In this document: positions 5,778-7,602 of the stretch, piece by piece
How the letters are laid out: every line of letters starts with the position of its first letter
How positions within the stretch are numbered: the stretch's first letter is position 1
Assembly: GCA_003559755.1 (NCBI GenBank)
Contig: PWKM01000155.1
Location: 1-7,602 of the forward strand
Origin: Planctomycetota bacterium
GTDB taxonomy: Bacteria; Planctomycetota; PUPC01
DNA: 7,602 bases
Direction: 5' to 3'
Program-made: the position numbers and the translations under genes
The notes under the pieces: model-generated
Database searches by the model: none
Seen by the model: the letters and a program-made list of their open reading frames with translations, nothing else
What the model was told of the DNA's origin: nothing

Positions 5778-6799
5778 GCGAGACACGGAAAAAGCGGCGG
5801 CGCTGGCTGTGGCAGGGGCTCAAGATCGGCCTGGTCGCGGGCATCATATTCTGGATGGTCCGCCAGGGGTTGATCCGCACCGATGACCTCGTCGGCGTCG
5901 CGTCACAATGGCCGCTGCTGGCCCTCGCCTTCGCCGGCCTCATGCTCATGGTCTTCCTGCAATCGATCCGTTGGGGAATCCTGATCCGGCCGCAGGGGGC
6001 CGAGGTTCGGCTGGGCGAACTGTACACCCTGGCGATGACCGGGCTGTTCTTCTCGACCATCGCGCCCGGCGGGGTGGGGGGCGACCCGATCAAGATGTAC
6101 TACATCGCCCGGGGCCGGGAGAACAAGGCGGAGGCGGCGACCACCGTGTTCGTGGACCGGTTCCTCGGGCTGGGCACCCTGTTCTTCATCGCCTGCGTGA
6201 TGATCCTCGCCGATTTCCGGACCCTGTGGGCGGCCGATCCGGGGACGTGGCGGTTGGCCGGGCTGCGGGGCGGCCAGGTGCTCATCCTGTTGACCCTGGG
6301 CGGGGCCGCCGCGATGGTCCTCTTCTCCATCGTCATCGTGAGCAAGCGCCTGCGCCGGCTCCAACTGCTCCAATGGATGGGCCGGTGGCTGCCGTTCAGC
6401 GCCACCATCAGGAAAATCTACCTCGCCATGCACCTGTACGGCGACCATCCGGGGACCTTTCTCAAGGCCGCCGGGATGTCGGTCGTGGCCCAAATCCCGA
6501 TGTTCATCGCCTACTACCTGTATGGGATCGCCGTGGGAGCGGACATCTCGCTCTGGCACTCGGCCCTGATTATCCCGCTGGCCATGGTCATCCGCGTGAT
6601 CCCGCTCGTCCCCGGCGGCGCCGGGCAGGGGGCGGTGGCGATGACCCTCCTGTTCCCGCTGGTCGGCGTCGAGAAGGGCGGGGCCATCGGGGCCATCGGC
6701 GACGCGACCTTTGTCATCCTCTACCTGGTGGGCGGCCTGTTCTTCCTGTTCGGGCGGACCAGCTACCGGGACGTGAAAGCCGCGGCGGAGCAATCCTGA
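5774..6799 (+). CDS. UPF0104 / lysylphosphatidylglycerol synthase-type flippase-like membrane protein
   Basis: This 341-residue inner-membrane protein resembles the transmembrane part of MprF/LPG synthase and the YbhN/AglD2 group (UPF0104), linked to flipping or moving lipids or lipid-linked sugars. A basic N-terminus (TRKKRRR, 4-10) precedes the first span (about 15-30). Further hydrophobic segments lie near 45-65, 83-98, 131-147, 166-190, 228-254, 260-278, 283-298 and 304-327. Family motifs are visible: STIAPGGVGGDPIKMYYIAR (94-113), the conserved VDRFLGL (127-133) and IPLVPGGAGQGAVA (276-289). The catalytic aminoacyl-transferase domain of true MprF is absent, so lysinylation of lipids is not expected. 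The start is GTG 5774, which overlaps the previous stop (GTGA), with GGAAG just ahead; the reading frame continues further upstream, but that part is an out-of-phase shadow of the dehydratase gene. The next gene starts 2 nt after the stop. This is the only membrane component in the run and may handle a lipid-linked product of its neighbours (inference). Confidence 0.88.
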   Translation: MSETRKKRRRWLWQGLKIGLVAGIIFWMVRQGLIRTDDLVGVASQWPLLALAFAGLMLMVFLQSIRWGILIRPQGAEVRLGELYTLAMTGLFFSTIAPGGVGGDPIKMYYIARGRENKAEAATTVFVDRFLGLGTLFFIACVMILADFRTLWAADPGTWRLAGLRGGQVLILLTLGGAAAMVLFSIVIVSKRLRRLQLLQWMGRWLPFSATIRKIYLAMHLYGDHPGTFLKAAGMSVVAQIPMFIAYYLYGIAVGADISLWHSALIIPLAMVIRVIPLVPGGAGQGAVAMTLLFPLVGVEKGGAIGAIGDATFVILYLVGGLFFLFGRTSYRDVKAAAEQS

Positions 6800-6801
6800 T
6801 T

Positions 6802-7602
6802 ATGGACACCCTGCACGAGTACAAGGGCGTGCTCCACGTCCATACCCGATACTCCGACAGCGCGGTGACCATGCCCGAGGTGGTCCGCATCGCCCGGGCC
6901 GTCGGGCTGGACTACGTGGTCACGGCGGATCACCACACACTTCGCCCGAAGTACGAGGGCTGGGAGGGGCGGCACGAAGGCGTGCTCCTCGTCATCGGCG
7001 TCGAGGTGTCCTCGACCAAGGGGCACGCGCTCGTCATCGGGCTCGATCGGGCCGACCGATGGGCCTCGGCCCATCCGAACGAGTATCTGCCCGAAGTGGC
7101 GCGGCGCGGCGGCCGGGCGTTCGTGGCCCATCCGGAACGGCACGACCGCGGAAAGATGTACCGAAAGCCGCAGGCCTGGCCCGACCTGGCGACCGACGAC
7201 TACGCGGGCGTCGAAATCTGGTCGTACATGCACGACTGGGTCGAGGGGGCCTACCCCTGGCACGTGCTCGACGGGATGCGGGACCCGGACAGCCGGGTCG
7301 CCGGCCCGCACCCGCTCGTCCTCCGCCGGTGGGACGAGGTCGCCCTCCGCCGGCATTGTTCGGGGATCGCCGCCCTCGATGCACACGAGCGGCGGTACCC
7401 CATCCCCCATTTCCGCTGGCCGCTGCTCAAGGTCCTCCCCACCGAGTTCATCTTCCGGACGGCCCGGACGCACGTCCTGTCGTCCGAATGGTCGGGCAGC
7501 TCGGCGGACGACATCGCTCTACTGACCGACGCCCTGACCGCCGGGCGGTGCTTCGCCGCGTACGACCTGATCGGGGACGCGCCCGGCACCCGTTTCCGGG
7601 CC
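6802..7602 (+). CDS. Stand-alone PHP-domain metal-dependent phosphoesterase (C-terminus beyond right edge)
   Basis: PHP proteins are trinuclear-metal phosphoesterases of the amidohydrolase-like (beta/alpha)7 fold. The open frame gives 267 residues with no stop before the edge. Metal-site motifs in order: LHVHTRYSDS (11-20; H12, H14, D19), VTADHHT (40-46; D43, H44), GVEVSSTKGHALVIGL (66-81; E68, H75), VAHPER (108-113; H110), VEIWS (137-141; E138) and ALDAHERRYP (191-200; D193, H195). The ligand set therefore looks complete. The region after residue 200 (PHFRWPLLKVLPTEF) is less typical and may begin an extra domain, as in the CehA-like branch of the superfamily, where a beta-sandwich can follow. 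The start at 6802 lies 2 nt after the flippase stop, with GGAG 11 nt ahead, a rather long spacing. It is distinct from the PolX PHP domain in both loops and length. The substrate is unknown; candidates are phosphosugars, small nucleotides or phosphoesters from the neighbouring pathway. Confidence 0.88.
   Translation, partial: MDTLHEYKGVLHVHTRYSDSAVTMPEVVRIARAVGLDYVVTADHHTLRPKYEGWEGRHEGVLLVIGVEVSSTKGHALVIGLDRADRWASAHPNEYLPEVARRGGRAFVAHPERHDRGKMYRKPQAWPDLATDDYAGVEIWSYMHDWVEGAYPWHVLDGMRDPDSRVAGPHPLVLRRWDEVALRRHCSGIAALDAHERRYPIPHFRWPLLKVLPTEFIFRTARTHVLSSEWSGSSADDIALLTDALTAGRCFAAYDLIGDAPGTRFRA

Noticed and set aside
4098..5786. Long minus-strand open frame (562 codons) opposite the lyase-like and dehydratase genes
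   Set aside because: Spans two real genes and ends in an Arg/Pro/Gly-rich run; no domain recognisable.
5903..6793. Minus-strand frame opposite the flippase gene
   Set aside because: His/Asp/Gly-rich translation, the expected reverse complement of hydrophobic codons.
6763..7473. Minus-strand frame opposite the PHP gene
   Set aside because: The plus strand here encodes a full PHP metal-site set; the antisense frame has no motif.

Overview
The window comes from a high-GC bacterial chromosome. One 60-base line inside polX (2401-2460) counts 43/60 G+C. The bacterial promoter, Shine-Dalgarno and operon architecture is clear, but no taxonomic marker gene is present. The mix of genes (PolX with a PHP domain, a cytosolic lyase-like toroid protein, a stand-alone HgdB-type protein and a divergent FolD) would suit an anaerobic or facultative lineage such as Planctomycetota (Phycisphaerae-like) or a related uncultured group. 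That placement is a weak inference. I see no mobile element, CRISPR array, tRNA or rRNA, and no gene-free stretch longer than about 230 bases.

Left part (1-915, minus strand): the N-terminal third of a FolD-family methylene-tetrahydrofolate dehydrogenase/cyclohydrolase runs off the left edge. Upstream of it on the same strand is a small DUF4870/Tic20-like membrane protein. Each has its own plausible promoter. The 916-1144 gap is a divergent promoter region.

Right part (1145-7602, plus strand): five genes lie head to tail with gaps or overlaps of -4 to +31 nt, so they probably form one operon. They are polX (DNA polymerase X with a complete PHP nuclease domain), a 606-residue signal-less protein resembling the alpha/alpha-toroid plus beta-sandwich polysaccharide lyases, a stand-alone HgdB-like 2-hydroxyacyl-CoA dehydratase-family Fe-S protein, a UPF0104/lysyl-PG-synthase-type flippase-like membrane protein, and a second, stand-alone PHP-domain phosphoesterase cut by the right edge.

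The strongest anomaly is in FolD. The catalytic lysine of the YxxxK motif is glutamine, and the second aspartate of KDVDG is glutamate. The second is the unusual operon, which combines DNA repair, possible glycan cleavage, radical-type Fe-S chemistry without a visible activator, and a lipid flippase. A 12-codon minicistron with ATGA overlaps at both ends bridges two of its genes. I cannot assign a joint function to this cluster from sequence alone.
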